Of a DNA stretch of 64,000 bases, positions 34,319 to 43,804 are shown in pieces. Under the pieces are notes generated by a model. It was not told the origin of the DNA, did no database searches, and saw only the letters and a list, made by a program, of their open reading frames with translations. The stretch lies in NCBI RefSeq assembly GCF_019597925.1, contig NZ_CP080442.1:1468001-1532000 (forward strand), read 5' to 3'. Position 1 is the stretch's first letter; every line of letters begins with the position of its first letter. The DNA comes from [Clostridium] scindens (lineage in GTDB: Bacteria > Bacillota > Clostridia > Lachnospirales > Lachnospiraceae). The translations under genes and the position numbers were made by a program.

Positions 34319-34492
34319 ATGGCAGAAAGAACACCAGATAAACAAGGGTTAGAGTCTGTTATCAAGGTTATAGAACAAGTATGCGAGGATATCTGCGATA
34401 ACTATTGCATGTATAGGGACACGGCAGATGAGGAAGGTCTGTGTGATGTTACCCGGAATGACGGGAGATGTCCACTTGATAGACTGAATTAG
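34319..34492 (+). CDS. Cysteine-containing small phage protein, 57 aa
   Basis: ATG 34319 follows TTAGGAGG. The product contains five cysteines (CEDICDNYCMY, later LCDV and RCPLDRL), suggesting a metal-binding or zinc-finger-like fold. Function unknown; similar proteins recur in Firmicute phages. Confidence 0.55.
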   Translation: MAERTPDKQGLESVIKVIEQVCEDICDNYCMYRDTADEEGLCDVTRNDGRCPLDRLN

Positions 34493-34511
34493 CATTTAGT
34501 GGAGGTATGGG

Positions 34512-34874
34512 ATGAGCAATGTTTTGAAAAGAATGAAAAAGAGGATTGCAAGGCAGGAAAAAGAACTGCAAGAAGAACTGCAAGAAGAGGAAAAGCAAAA
34601 ATCTGATGAAATACTTGTACATGGAGTAATGAAATACAGGTGTGAATCATGTGGGCATAAATGGCTGATGTTTCTGGAAAAAGGTATAGAAGAGTTTGGA
34701 GAGGATCATAAGCCGTCACCGTTCGTAATTCGTTGTAAGTGCGGCGGGATGGCGAGAGATATATCCGGGAAAATGGGATTCGCAGGAGGTGGGTATTATC
34801 CGCTACCAGACGGAGCAAGTTATTTTGCAAATCGAAAAGATTCGGATTGCGGAGTGCCGATTTTAAAAGATTAA
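34512..34874 (+). CDS. Zinc-ribbon phage protein, 120 aa
   Basis: An N-terminal coiled coil (residues about 8-35, rich in Glu/Lys) is followed by a zinc-ribbon-like pair CESCG (about 44) and CKCGG (about 77). Probably metal-binding. Function unknown. ATG follows GGAGGTATGGG. Confidence 0.6.
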   Translation: MSNVLKRMKKRIARQEKELQEELQEEEKQKSDEILVHGVMKYRCESCGHKWLMFLEKGIEEFGEDHKPSPFVIRCKCGGMARDISGKMGFAGGGYYPLPDGASYFANRKDSDCGVPILKD

Positions 34875-34966
34875 ACTGAGATTATATTTTAAAAGTGATA
34901 CTGGCGAATGTGCTGGAGCGGTACTATCGACACAGCATATATAACATTAGCAGTTAGGAGGAAAAC

Positions 34967-35362
34967 ATGAAAAGATATACCAAAAAAGAGGTTTTCATTG
35001 AAGATGGGAAAACGTTTGTGCTGTGCAATGCACATGAGGAGGATTGTGATGGTAGTTGCTTGTATAAAGGGTGTGAGTGGGGTAGAAAATCGCTATTGCG
35101 ATTGAGGGAATATGAAAACACTGGAATAACGCCGAAGCAGATCTTAGAGATGGATAGATTGTATACGAAGAAATGCCAGGAACTGGCAGAATGCAGGAAG
35201 AAGATATCAGAGATATTGAAAGAGATTGAGGAAATTGGGAATATTCAATTTTCAAATTACACAAAGCCACTAATAGCCGTGGAAGATGTAATAAGGATTA
35301 TCCATTCTCACAAGGAAAACAATGAGCGGATTCCGGGATCTGAAAAGCCGTCACAGAGATAG
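34967..35362 (+). CDS. Hypothetical phage protein, 131 aa
   Basis: ATG 34967 follows TTAGGAGG. Cysteines in NAHEEDCDGSCLYKGCEWG at about 22-40 may bind metal; a coiled coil follows at about 65-95. Found in the variable block before the methyltransferases. No family recognised. Confidence 0.55.
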   Translation: MKRYTKKEVFIEDGKTFVLCNAHEEDCDGSCLYKGCEWGRKSLLRLREYENTGITPKQILEMDRLYTKKCQELAECRKKISEILKEIEEIGNIQFSNYTKPLIAVEDVIRIIHSHKENNERIPGSEKPSQR

Positions 35363-35434
35363 GATTTAGTAGAGATTTTAGAAAGGAGCAGGAGATTTGT
35401 GCGCACAGAAAATCATGATTTGCTCCGATAAAAA

Positions 35435-36289
35435 ATGGAACAGAGGAAGAAAAGAATCAAATGTGAACTGTATAGGGATTCTATGCAGAATTATAAAAAA
35501 TATGCAATACCGCCAGCGCAGTTAATTATTGCAGACGTGCCATATAACGTTGGAAATAATTTCTATGGGAGCAATCCTATGTGGTATAACGGCGGAGATA
35601 ACAAAAATGGAGAAAGTAAACTTGCTGGAAAGGCAGCCTTTAATTCAGATTTTAACTTTAACCTGTATGAATATTTTCATTTTTGTTCAAAAATGCTCAA
35701 GAAAGATGATACGAAACCAGTTGCTAGAGGGCGTAGCAGTAATTCCCCTTGCATGATTGTTTTTTGTGGCTTTGAACAGATACAAACACTTATAAATGCA
35801 GCTGCTAAACATGGGTTTATTCATTACATACCGCTTGTATTTTGTAAAAATTACAGTCCACAAGTGTTAAAAGCAAATATGCGAGTTGTAGGAGCCACAG
35901 AATATGCCTTATTGCTTTATCGTGACCGCTTGCCGAAGTTTAGAAATGGAGTACAGACAGATGAAAACGGTAAAACAATTCCAGGAACAGGGCATATGGT
36001 TTTTAACTGGTTCACATGGGAACGTGATGGAAAAGAGATTCCCAAAATTCATCCGGCGCAAAAGCCTGTAAAAGTTCTGAAAAGGCTGATTGAAATATTT
36101 ACAGATCCGGGAGACGTAGTGATTGATCCGTGTTGTGGAAGCGGCTCAACGTTAAGAGCGGCAGCAGAACTAGGTCGGAGTGCTTTTGGTTTTGAAATTG
36201 ATAGGAATTTTTATACGAGAGCAAAAGAGGAAATGCTTATATTTGAGAAAGATAATCAGATGTCGATATTTGACTATACTGAGATTTAA
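35435..36289 (+). CDS. DNA methyltransferase (beta-group-like, N4/N6 type)
   Basis: A 284-residue methyltransferase. The catalytic motif IV appears as DVPYN at about 34-38, an unusual form of DPPY, and motif I as DPCCGSGSTL near 228-237, in the order expected for beta-class N6-adenine/N4-cytosine enzymes. The intervening IHPAQKPVKVLKRLI (motif X) is also present. No restriction endonuclease is seen nearby, so it probably protects phage DNA or regulates. The ATG has no clear ribosome-binding site. Confidence 0.82.
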   Translation: MEQRKKRIKCELYRDSMQNYKKYAIPPAQLIIADVPYNVGNNFYGSNPMWYNGGDNKNGESKLAGKAAFNSDFNFNLYEYFHFCSKMLKKDDTKPVARGRSSNSPCMIVFCGFEQIQTLINAAAKHGFIHYIPLVFCKNYSPQVLKANMRVVGATEYALLLYRDRLPKFRNGVQTDENGKTIPGTGHMVFNWFTWERDGKEIPKIHPAQKPVKVLKRLIEIFTDPGDVVIDPCCGSGSTLRAAAELGRSAFGFEIDRNFYTRAKEEMLIFEKDNQMSIFDYTEI

Positions 36290-36301
36290 GGAGGGCTAAA
36301 G

Positions 36302-36799
36302 GTGGAAGGGAAAAAAATACTAGATGTCACATGCGGATCCAGGACAATCTGGTTTAACAAGAATAATCCTGCCGCACTATACTGCGATAAAAGAAAAGAA
36401 GAAGTATATGGCATTTGGAAATCAGGATCCGGAGAATCAGAGCGAAGTTGTTTAATAGACCCAGATATTCAATGCGATTTTACGAATCTTCCGTTTGATA
36501 ATGATACATTTTCACTCGTGGTCTTCGATCCACCCCACCTCAAATATGTCGGGGCAACCGCTTGGATGGCAAAGAAGTATGGGAGAGTCGGAGAGGGATG
36601 GCAGCGAATGCTACATGATGGATTCAAGGAATGTATGAGAGTATTAAAACCGGATGGAGTTTTGATTTTTAAGTGGTCAGAATATGATATTCTGGCAGCC
36701 GAGGTTTGGAAGGCGATAGGAAGGAAACCGTTATTCGGACACCATAGCGGCAAAAAGTCAAAAACATTCTGGGGATGCTATATGAAAGGGACTGAGTAA
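36302..36799 (+). CDS. Second DNA methyltransferase-like protein
   Basis: A 165-residue, GTG-initiated protein. Motif I-like VTCGSRT near 9, then a DPPH motif near 79-82 and a class I Rossmann fold typical of small phage DNA methyltransferases. The target base is unknown. It begins 12 bp after the first methyltransferase gene, likely in the same transcript. Confidence 0.75.
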   Translation: MEGKKILDVTCGSRTIWFNKNNPAALYCDKRKEEVYGIWKSGSGESERSCLIDPDIQCDFTNLPFDNDTFSLVVFDPPHLKYVGATAWMAKKYGRVGEGWQRMLHDGFKECMRVLKPDGVLIFKWSEYDILAAEVWKAIGRKPLFGHHSGKKSKTFWGCYMKGTE

Positions 36800-36846
36800 C
36801 TATATGGGCATTTAGCGAAACAAACGAAGGAAATGGAGATGATAGA

Positions 36847-37098
36847 TTGAAGGATCGGAAAATGGACAGGGATCCCGGGGAGAAGGCGAGGGAATGGATG
36901 CGCCGGCCGGCCTATGCCCCTGGGGAGTTATCCTTCCAGGCAAGGCGCCTGATCCGGCACCAGGGCAGGCAGATGGAGCACAAAGATGTGGAACAATACT
37001 TGAGAGATAGGGGAGTGACCGGGCTTGGACAAAAGAACATTGAGGCAGTACAGACCGCTTCTGAAAGAGATAGAGTTACTGAGCAAAAAACTGGATAA
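36847..37098 (+). CDS. Hypothetical phage protein, 83 aa
   Basis: TTG 36847 follows GGAGATGA. The product (MKDRKMDRDPGEKAREWMR...) is basic, with a helical C-terminal half. It overlaps the next regulator gene by 74 bp in another frame, so the gene is less certain than its neighbours. Confidence 0.5.
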   Translation: MKDRKMDRDPGEKAREWMRRPAYAPGELSFQARRLIRHQGRQMEHKDVEQYLRDRGVTGLGQKNIEAVQTASERDRVTEQKTG

Positions 37099-37441
37099 GC
37101 TGCAGGAACGGGCGTATAATGTGCCGGAGGTATTGGGGAAAGTGACCGGGTCCAGCAAGGATTTCCCTTACACAGAGGAGCACATCACTGTCAGGATGGA
37201 TGAGCCGAAGGAGTCAGACGAGATCAGAAGCATGATGCGGATCAATGAGAGGCGCCTTGATAAGGCAGAAGCAGCCAGGCTTGAGATCGAACAGTTTATA
37301 GCCGCTATTCCCGACAGCACAGACCGGCAGATCTTCGAACTGTCATTCCTGGAAGGGAAGAAGCAGAGAGAGGTTGCGGATGTTGTGGGATACAGCAGGG
37401 GAAGGGTATCGCAGATAATTAGTAAATACGTAAAGGATTAA
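37025..37441 (+). CDS. Sigma-70-like late gene regulator (ArpU/RinA-type)
   Basis: A 138-residue protein with a coiled coil at about 10-30 and a C-terminal sigma region 4-like helix-turn-helix (IFELSFLEGKKQREVADVVGYSRGRVSQ, in part). Proteins at this site activate late operons, here packaging and head genes, in phages of Firmicutes. A terminator and about 150 bp precede the terminase genes. Confidence 0.75.
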   Translation: MDKRTLRQYRPLLKEIELLSKKLDKLQERAYNVPEVLGKVTGSSKDFPYTEEHITVRMDEPKESDEIRSMMRINERRLDKAEAARLEIEQFIAAIPDSTDRQIFELSFLEGKKQREVADVVGYSRGRVSQIISKYVKD

Positions 37442-37533
37442 CACAATTAACAAAAATCTGTGGTATTATTTAAAGTGAAGAAAGTGGATATGATTGACGT
37501 GTCACTTGTTTCCTCCCAACACACATAGACGAT

Positions 37534-37566
37534 AGGGCGTCCCGCAGGAATGCGGGGCGTCTTTTC
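37534..37566 (+). terminator. Rho-independent terminator before terminase genes
   Basis: CGTCCCGC pairs with GCGGGGCG (loop AGGAAT), followed by TCTTTTCG. It separates the late regulator from the terminase genes. Confidence 0.75.
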
Positions 37567-37601
37567 GTTGTGATAAAACAGACAGAACAGAGGTGAGGTG
37601 A

Positions 37602-38270
37602 TTGCCAAAGCAGAGAAGCCCGGACTCTTACAGGGCCGAAGAACTGTACAAGTCAGGAATGAAGTTAGTTGAGATTGCAAGTCAACTAAATGTATCCGAA
37701 GGCACGGTTAGGAGTTGGAAAAATAGATATCGTTTTGATGGGTCAAACGCAACGTTGCGAAAGAATAATCGCAACGTTGCAAAAAAGAAGCACGGCGGAC
37801 AGCCCGGGAACAAGAATGCGGTCGGACACGGCGCGCCTAAAAGGAACAAGAATGCCGAGAAATTCGGATTCTTCTCGAAGTACCTTCCGGAAGAGACCGT
37901 CTCCATCATTCAGGAGATGCCCGCCGATCCCCTGGACGTCCTATGGGACCAGATACAGATTGCCTATGCCGCTATCATACGGGCGCAGCAGATCATGTAC
38001 GTCCGTGACCGGGATGATCTGACCACGACGCAGATCCAGGAGAAGAACGGGGATTCTGTGACTGAGGAGCGCTGGGAGGTGCAGCAGGCCTGGGATAAGC
38101 AGGGAAGCTTCTTGAAGGCGCAGGCCAGGGCGCAGTCGGAACTGCGCAGCATGATACGGCAGTATAAGGATCTGGCAGAGAGGGTCGGAGGAAAGCAGGA
38201 GGCGATAGACCGCCTGGATGAGATACTGAAGGGAGTGCGCGAGAATGCAGCTAAGCAGGAAGCAGAATGA
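37602..38270 (+). CDS. terS: Terminase small subunit
   Basis: A 222-residue protein with an N-terminal helix-turn-helix (YKSGMKLVEIASQLNVSEGTV) that would recognise the packaging site, a basic linker rich in Asn/Lys, and a helical oligomerisation part. TTG 37602 follows GAGGTGAGG. It overlaps the large subunit gene by 26 bp. Confidence 0.88.
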   Translation: MPKQRSPDSYRAEELYKSGMKLVEIASQLNVSEGTVRSWKNRYRFDGSNATLRKNNRNVAKKKHGGQPGNKNAVGHGAPKRNKNAEKFGFFSKYLPEETVSIIQEMPADPLDVLWDQIQIAYAAIIRAQQIMYVRDRDDLTTTQIQEKNGDSVTEERWEVQQAWDKQGSFLKAQARAQSELRSMIRQYKDLAERVGGKQEAIDRLDEILKGVRENAAKQEAE

Positions 38271-39573
38271 GTACATCGTGCATGCGACGCATAGATGGAA
38301 CATCAAGTCCGGTGCCGTTCGATCGGGGAAGTCGTATGTGGATACGGCCTTCGTGATTCCCTTCCGGATCCGGGAGAGATCAGGCAAGCCCGGGCTGAAT
38401 GTGATCCTGGGCGTGTCCAATGAGTCGATAGAGCGTAACGTGCTGCAGCCGATGCGGGAGATATACACGGAGGAACTGGTCGGCACGATCAACAGCCGGA
38501 ACGTTGCCAGGATCTGCGGCGAGGATGCCTACTGCCTTGGAGCCGAGAAGATCAGCCAGGTGGCCAAGATCCAGGGAGCCAGCATCAAGTATTGCTACGG
38601 GGATGAGGTGGCGAAATGGAATAGAGAGGTATTCCAGATGCTGAAATCCCGTCTGGATAAGCCGTATTCCTGTTTTGACGGGTCCTGCAACCCGGAGCAT
38701 CCCACGCACTGGCTCAAGGAGTTCATAGATGATGACAGGCTGGACATCTACCTGCAGAGATACACAATCTTCGATAATCCATTTCTGGATCCTAGATTTG
38801 TGGAAGAACTATGCAAGGAATACGAGGGCACGATCTACTATGACCGCCTTATTCTTGGATTATGGAAGCGAGCAGAGGGTGCCATCTACAAGAAATTCGC
38901 GGATAATCCAGAAGCATTCCGGTGCCGGATAGTGGATCAGTACTCACAGGCTCCGCCTTGCAGGGAATTCCGGAAAGAGGATATCACCTCTATCGAGATT
39001 GGCATTGACTTCGGGGGGAACCAGTCTGGCCATGCATTCGTTGCCCGCGGGTACACAGATGACTATAGAGAAGTGATAGCGCTTAAGAGCCGGAGAATTA
39101 GGGCGATGGATGAGAACGAGGATATTGACAGCAATCGGCTGGACGAACTCTTCTGCGAATTTATGCGCGATGTGATCAATCAGTACGGGGTAACAGTCCG
39201 GCATGGGGATTACGTAGAGTACTGCAACGTCGAGTCGGTGTACTGGGACAATGCTGAGACCGTCCTAGGCAACTCCATCCGCAATGCAGTAGAGAGGAGA
39301 TTCCCCTGGATCTCCGTACGCCCGGCGAAGAAGAGGGCAATTAATGATCGGATCAGATGTACCGTCAGGCTCATGGGAGCAGGACGGTTTTTTATTACAG
39401 ATGACTGTGAATCCCTGCAGTGTGCCTTTACAGATGCCGTATGGAACCAGGAGGTTAAGGATAAGGAGGAACGCCTGGACGACGGAAGCACAGACATTGA
39501 CAGCCTGGATGCATTTGAATACACGATAGAACGGGATATGCGGGAACTTATAGAAGAGGTGGAAAATGTTTGA
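38245..39573 (+). CDS. terL: Terminase large subunit (PBSX family)
   Basis: A 442-residue packaging motor. The N-terminal ATPase has a Walker A variant (GAVRSGKSYVDTA at about 23) and later YGDEV around 115 as Walker B; the nuclease domain includes IGIDFGGNQSG at about 250 and acidic DGSTDIDSLDAF near 420. It translocates DNA into the procapsid and cuts it. Length and order fit PBSX/terminase_3 proteins. Confidence 0.92.
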   Translation: MQLSRKQNEYIVHATHRWNIKSGAVRSGKSYVDTAFVIPFRIRERSGKPGLNVILGVSNESIERNVLQPMREIYTEELVGTINSRNVARICGEDAYCLGAEKISQVAKIQGASIKYCYGDEVAKWNREVFQMLKSRLDKPYSCFDGSCNPEHPTHWLKEFIDDDRLDIYLQRYTIFDNPFLDPRFVEELCKEYEGTIYYDRLILGLWKRAEGAIYKKFADNPEAFRCRIVDQYSQAPPCREFRKEDITSIEIGIDFGGNQSGHAFVARGYTDDYREVIALKSRRIRAMDENEDIDSNRLDELFCEFMRDVINQYGVTVRHGDYVEYCNVESVYWDNAETVLGNSIRNAVERRFPWISVRPAKKRAINDRIRCTVRLMGAGRFFITDDCESLQCAFTDAVWNQEVKDKEERLDDGSTDIDSLDAFEYTIERDMRELIEEVENV

Positions 39574-40915
39574 TGGACTGAAAAGATTATGGAGAGGGAT
39601 TGTGAAGATGTTTGATTATACAACAGTAAAAAATGTGATTGGCAGTGACGTGGCATTATCACAGACCATGATTGATGCTATCAATGAGTGGAAGAAGATG
39701 CAGAACGGAGCTGCAGACTGGATAAATGAAGACGTCAAGTCCCTGCGCATTGAACATGGTATCTGCCGGGAATTTGCCGATGCGGTCATCGTGGAAATGG
39801 AAGCGAATATACAGAACAATGACCGGCTGGATAAGATTTTCCAGAAGAGCCTGGCAGACTTAAATGAGAATCTGCAGGACGGCCTGGCTCTTGGATCTTT
39901 TGTGCTGCGCCCCTTGGGGGCTGACAGAGCGGAATATGTGGCCGCGGATAAATTAATCCCTGTAAGTTTTGATGATTCGGGGAAGCCGAATGATATTGCC
40001 TTTTTGTCTGTTAAATGTATCGGTAAAAATGACTATTACACCAGGGTGGAACGGCATTATTTTACAAATGGCAATCTAACCATTGAGAACAGATGTTACT
40101 ATTCTCAGACAAAAGGAGATATTGGGCAGCGGTGCAGCCTGACAGATGTAGACGCCTGGAGCCAGATAAATCCCGGCCCGGTGACTTATCCTGGCATGAC
40201 ACAGATGGATTTTGGGTATTACCGAAATCCCCTGAAGAACAAAGTGGACGATTCGGCGTGTGGAGTCTCCATCTATGAATCGGCAAAAGAACTGATTGAG
40301 AAAGCAGATATCCAGGCTGCACGGCTTGACTGGGAGTACGATTCCGGTGAGCGTGCTATTCATGTGGATGATCGAGCCCTCCGAAAAAAGGGCGGTAAGC
40401 AATATATGCCGAGGCTGAAAAAGAGACTTTACAGAGGGCTGAATTTGGAAGACGGAAAAGACAAGGATCTGTACAAGGAATATTCCCCCGAGATGCGGGA
40501 TGAGTCCTATATCCGAGGCCTGGAGAAGTACTATCGTAGCATTGAGTTTAATGTTGGACTTGCCTACGGAGATCTGTCCGAGACCAACGAGGTGGATAAG
40601 ACGGCCACTGAGGTAAAGGCATCAAAGATTCGCAAGTACAACAGGGTGAATGCGATACAGAGAAACCTCGAGGAATGCCTGATGGATTTTGTCACAGGGC
40701 TTGCCTTCTATAACGGCATGTACAATTCGGAGGCTGAACTGGCCTGCACATTTAACGACAGCATCTTGACGGATGAAGAGACGGAAAGGGCACAGGATCG
40801 ACAGGATGTCAGCATGGGGGTTATGTCCCTGGCTGAGTATCGGGCAAAATGGTACAACGAGGATATTGATACCGCGTTGGCAAACCTTCCGGAGCAGAAC
40901 AGGGTAATGGAGTGA
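39566..40915 (+). CDS. Phage portal protein (A118-like)
   Basis: A 449-residue protein that forms the dodecameric ring at the capsid vertex. The N-terminus, the YRNPLKNKVDDSACGVSIYE segment near 215 and the NEVDKTATEVKASKIRKYN segment near 345 are typical of A118-like portals. It overlaps terL by 8 bp and is followed by the minor capsid gene. Confidence 0.88.
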   Translation: MFDGLKRLWRGIVKMFDYTTVKNVIGSDVALSQTMIDAINEWKKMQNGAADWINEDVKSLRIEHGICREFADAVIVEMEANIQNNDRLDKIFQKSLADLNENLQDGLALGSFVLRPLGADRAEYVAADKLIPVSFDDSGKPNDIAFLSVKCIGKNDYYTRVERHYFTNGNLTIENRCYYSQTKGDIGQRCSLTDVDAWSQINPGPVTYPGMTQMDFGYYRNPLKNKVDDSACGVSIYESAKELIEKADIQAARLDWEYDSGERAIHVDDRALRKKGGKQYMPRLKKRLYRGLNLEDGKDKDLYKEYSPEMRDESYIRGLEKYYRSIEFNVGLAYGDLSETNEVDKTATEVKASKIRKYNRVNAIQRNLEECLMDFVTGLAFYNGMYNSEAELACTFNDSILTDEETERAQDRQDVSMGVMSLAEYRAKWYNEDIDTALANLPEQNRVME

Positions 40916-40923
40916 TGTAGACG

Positions 40924-42636
40924 TTGAACGGGGATTATAGAGAGCAACTGTCCAGGAAGATAGAAGGGGCGTATTCGGACCTGGAAGTGCGGATTATGCA
41001 GGATATCGTCAGGAGGATACGCCAGACCGGAAAGATTACGAGCACGGCAGACTGGCAGATCAACAGGCTGAGGATACTTGGGAACTCTTCGGAGGATATC
41101 GAGAAGATGCTGAAAGAGGCGCTGGATGCGTCCTACCCGGAGATGTTCGAACTGTATGACAGGGTCATTGACTGGGAATACGTCCGCAGCAAGGATATCT
41201 ACGAGCAGATTAATGCAGAGTTCATTCCTTACGAGAAGAATAAGCAGCTGCAGCAGATCACGGAGGCCCTCATCCGGCAAAGCGGCGAGGATCTGGACAA
41301 TATTACGCGATCACTCGGATTCTATCTGGACTATGGGAATGGAAGAAGGATCCTTACGCCTCTTGCGGAAGTATATCAGAAGTACCTGGATGCTGCCTGC
41401 ATGGATATCGTGTCAGGCGCTTTCGACTATAACAGCGTCCTGCGCCGGGTAGTTACGCAGCTGACCAACAGCGGATTGAGGCAGATTGATTATGCTTCAG
41501 GGCATGCCACCAGAATCAATGTGGCTGCGAGAAGAGCGATCATGGCAGGAGTTGCCAAGTTGACAGGCCATATCTCGAATATGAACGCCGAGAGGCTTGG
41601 CGCAGAGTACTATGAGGTTGCCTGGCATTCCGGGGCGCGTCCAGCGCATCAGGCCTGGCAGGGGAGAGTCTGGACAAGAGATCAACTGGTAACGGTCTGC
41701 GGCCTTGGGACCGTGACAGGACTCCTTGGAGCGAACTGCTACCATGAGTACTATCCGTTCTTCCCGGGCATTTCTGAACGAAACTGGTCGGACGCATGGC
41801 TGGAAGAGCAGAACCGGAAAGAGAATACGCCTAAGGAATGGATGGGGAGGAAGTACACCGTCTATGAGGCGAAGCAGCAGCAGCGGCAGATGGAAACGGC
41901 CATGCGGGCGCAGCGCGAGAAGGTAGCGCTGCTTAAGGAGGGTGGCGCGGATCCGGATGAGACCATGCTGGCCAGGTGCAAGTATCAGGCCCAGCTGGAT
42001 GAATATGGAAGGTTTTCACGGAAGATGAATCTCCAGCAGGAGCGAGAGCGCATCTATTACGATATGCGAGGAAGAGTAGCGCCAGAAAGCATGAAAGCCA
42101 TGAGGATGTTCCCTCCGCAGATGATACAGAACGCCGGAAGGGATATCAAGCAGTATGAAAGATACAAGAAAATCATTGGAAAAGATGCAGGTTCCCTTGC
42201 GCAGTTTGGACAGAATAAATATAATGATAATGAGAGATGGAAATTTATGAAACTCGATTATCAAAGACGTAATGAGTTAATTGAGCATCCGGGACTAAAA
42301 CTCCCCCATGCAGAGGGGGCAGTCCTTCCAGATGGGAAATTTACAAGGTATCTATTCGGCGGCGATCATGCGGAAGGCCTGGCAAAAGGCAAAGCATTTT
42401 CTTCCCGGCTGGGCTACTCAGAAAAAAACTGGAAGGAGCTGCGGGACGAAATAAGGCAAAGGGCATCAAAGTATCCGGCAGTCTACAAAGGCAACAATGG
42501 GTATGGCGATAGGTACGAGCAGAAAATGATTATTTACGGAAAGAGCGCAATGCCTGCAAATGTCGTTGTTGGGTGGCTGCATAGGCCGGACGGCTCTACA
42601 TCAATGTCAAGCGCTTACATTAAAGAGGTGAAGTAA
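40924..42636 (+). CDS. Minor capsid protein with C-terminal DUF6883-like (MuF-type toxin) domain
   Basis: A 570-residue, TTG-initiated protein. Residues about 1-320 match phage minor capsid protein 2 (WHSGARPAHQAWQGRVW; LGANCYHEYYPFFPGIS). The central part is charged and helical. The last about 110 residues read like DUF6883: LPHAEGAVLPDGKFTRYLFG, then WKELRDEIRQRASKYP and a C-terminal WLHRPDGSTSM. Toxin-like domains fused to minor head proteins of temperate phages are known (MuF polymorphic toxins), thought to be injected with the DNA. A small gene resembling an immunity protein follows 2 bp after the stop. Confidence 0.82.
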   Translation: MNGDYREQLSRKIEGAYSDLEVRIMQDIVRRIRQTGKITSTADWQINRLRILGNSSEDIEKMLKEALDASYPEMFELYDRVIDWEYVRSKDIYEQINAEFIPYEKNKQLQQITEALIRQSGEDLDNITRSLGFYLDYGNGRRILTPLAEVYQKYLDAACMDIVSGAFDYNSVLRRVVTQLTNSGLRQIDYASGHATRINVAARRAIMAGVAKLTGHISNMNAERLGAEYYEVAWHSGARPAHQAWQGRVWTRDQLVTVCGLGTVTGLLGANCYHEYYPFFPGISERNWSDAWLEEQNRKENTPKEWMGRKYTVYEAKQQQRQMETAMRAQREKVALLKEGGADPDETMLARCKYQAQLDEYGRFSRKMNLQQERERIYYDMRGRVAPESMKAMRMFPPQMIQNAGRDIKQYERYKKIIGKDAGSLAQFGQNKYNDNERWKFMKLDYQRRNELIEHPGLKLPHAEGAVLPDGKFTRYLFGGDHAEGLAKGKAFSSRLGYSEKNWKELRDEIRQRASKYPAVYKGNNGYGDRYEQKMIIYGKSAMPANVVVGWLHRPDGSTSMSSAYIKEVK

Positions 42637-42637
42637 A

Positions 42638-42799
42638 ATGGAGGTTAAGGAATTTGATACCGTGCTTTTGAAAGACGGAAGGAAGGCGTCTATCATGGAA
42701 GCCTTTGAGAACAAAGTATTTATTGCGGATGTCGGGAGTTCCCCCAAAGACTGGGAGACAATCGATATCACGATTGATGATATTGAAAAAGTCCTATAA
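42638..42799 (+). CDS. Small DUF4926-like protein, candidate immunity for the MuF toxin
   Basis: ATG 42638 starts 1 bp after the minor capsid stop, after GAGGTGAAG. The 53-residue product (EVKEFDTVLLKDGRKASIM...) is a beta-rich mini-domain reminiscent of DUF4926, seen as a partner of DUF6883 proteins. Adjacent position and coupling make immunity likely, but similarity is by eye only. Confidence 0.6.
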   Translation: MEVKEFDTVLLKDGRKASIMEAFENKVFIADVGSSPKDWETIDITIDDIEKVL

Positions 42800-42856
42800 A
42801 TGCCATTCGTGCTGCGGCGCGAGTGGTATTTTTATGCTCTTTTTGAGGTGGCGGCG

Positions 42857-43063
42857 ATGGAAAGATATAAGGTAACAGAAGATGCGGATAGGCTGGCTCC
42901 TGATTGGCTGGCGGTCCGCATTAACTATAAGACAATTAAATTTGTTTACAGCATCTTAGACGGCTACAGTTTTCTGAAAGGGGTGAGAATCGATGGCCAG
43001 ATGGCGAAAATCGGAGATACGATATGCTTTGATGATAACGGGCTATCAGTAGAAAGGCGGTGA
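42857..43063 (+). CDS. Small structural-module protein, 68 aa
   Basis: ATG 42857 follows GAGGTGGCGGCG; the open frame extends to 42800 without a site. The product (ERYKVTEDADRLAPDWLAV...) is a small beta-rich protein without a recognised domain, lying between the minor capsid and scaffold genes. Confidence 0.55.
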   Translation: MERYKVTEDADRLAPDWLAVRINYKTIKFVYSILDGYSFLKGVRIDGQMAKIGDTICFDDNGLSVERR

Positions 43064-43221
43064 TCCATATTTCTCCCTTTGGGCGCGGGGTTATGCGTCC
43101 TGTTTTTTTATGCCCTGCCACAAGGCTATAAACTGGACAACTACCCGGCGCGAGGTCTAACGTGCTATATCCCATACCGCTGAAAGAGCGGTCAATAAAC
43201 TATTTCAGGAGGAATGAAACA

Positions 43222-43788
43222 ATGAAAAATATTTATGAGATTATGAAGGAGTTTGGTCTTGAACTTTCAGAAGAGAAAAAGGCGGAGTTTGATAAGGCAT
43301 GGAAAGAAAATTACCGGACAAAAGCAGAGTACGACAAGGCGGTAGAACAGAGGGACAACTATAAGTCCCAGTACGACACTGTATCCGGCGAACTGAAAAA
43401 GTTCGAGGGCGTGGATCCTGAAGGACTTCAGAGCGAGATAATGAGACTGCAGGATGACCTGAAGAAGAAGGATGACGAGTATGCACAAAGAGAAGCAGAC
43501 AGGGCTTTCACAGACATGCTTACGAAGGCGATCAAAGAAGCGGGCGGGCGCAATGAGAAAGCGGTAATGGCGCTTCTGGACGTAGAAACTTTGAAAGCAT
43601 CTAAGGATCAGACGGAAGACATCAAAAAAGCATTGGAGACCGCAAAGGAATCCGATGCCTATCTATTTGGAGCAAATGAACCAATCAACAACCCGGTAGG
43701 AAGCACAGGCGGAACGGAAATCCAGGGAATGGGAGACGACATGTCAGCAGTCCGTATGGCTATGGGACTTCCGGCGAAGAAAGAATAA
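43222..43788 (+). CDS. Phage scaffold protein (minor structural GP20 family)
   Basis: A 188-residue, highly charged, coiled-coil protein (about 15-125) with a C-terminal glycine-rich tail, typical of GP20-type scaffolds that guide capsid assembly and are then removed. ATG 43222 follows CAGGAGGAATG. It directly precedes the major capsid gene. Confidence 0.85.
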   Translation: MKNIYEIMKEFGLELSEEKKAEFDKAWKENYRTKAEYDKAVEQRDNYKSQYDTVSGELKKFEGVDPEGLQSEIMRLQDDLKKKDDEYAQREADRAFTDMLTKAIKEAGGRNEKAVMALLDVETLKASKDQTEDIKKALETAKESDAYLFGANEPINNPVGSTGGTEIQGMGDDMSAVRMAMGLPAKKE

Positions 43789-43804
43789 GAGAGGTAATTA
43801 AGTT

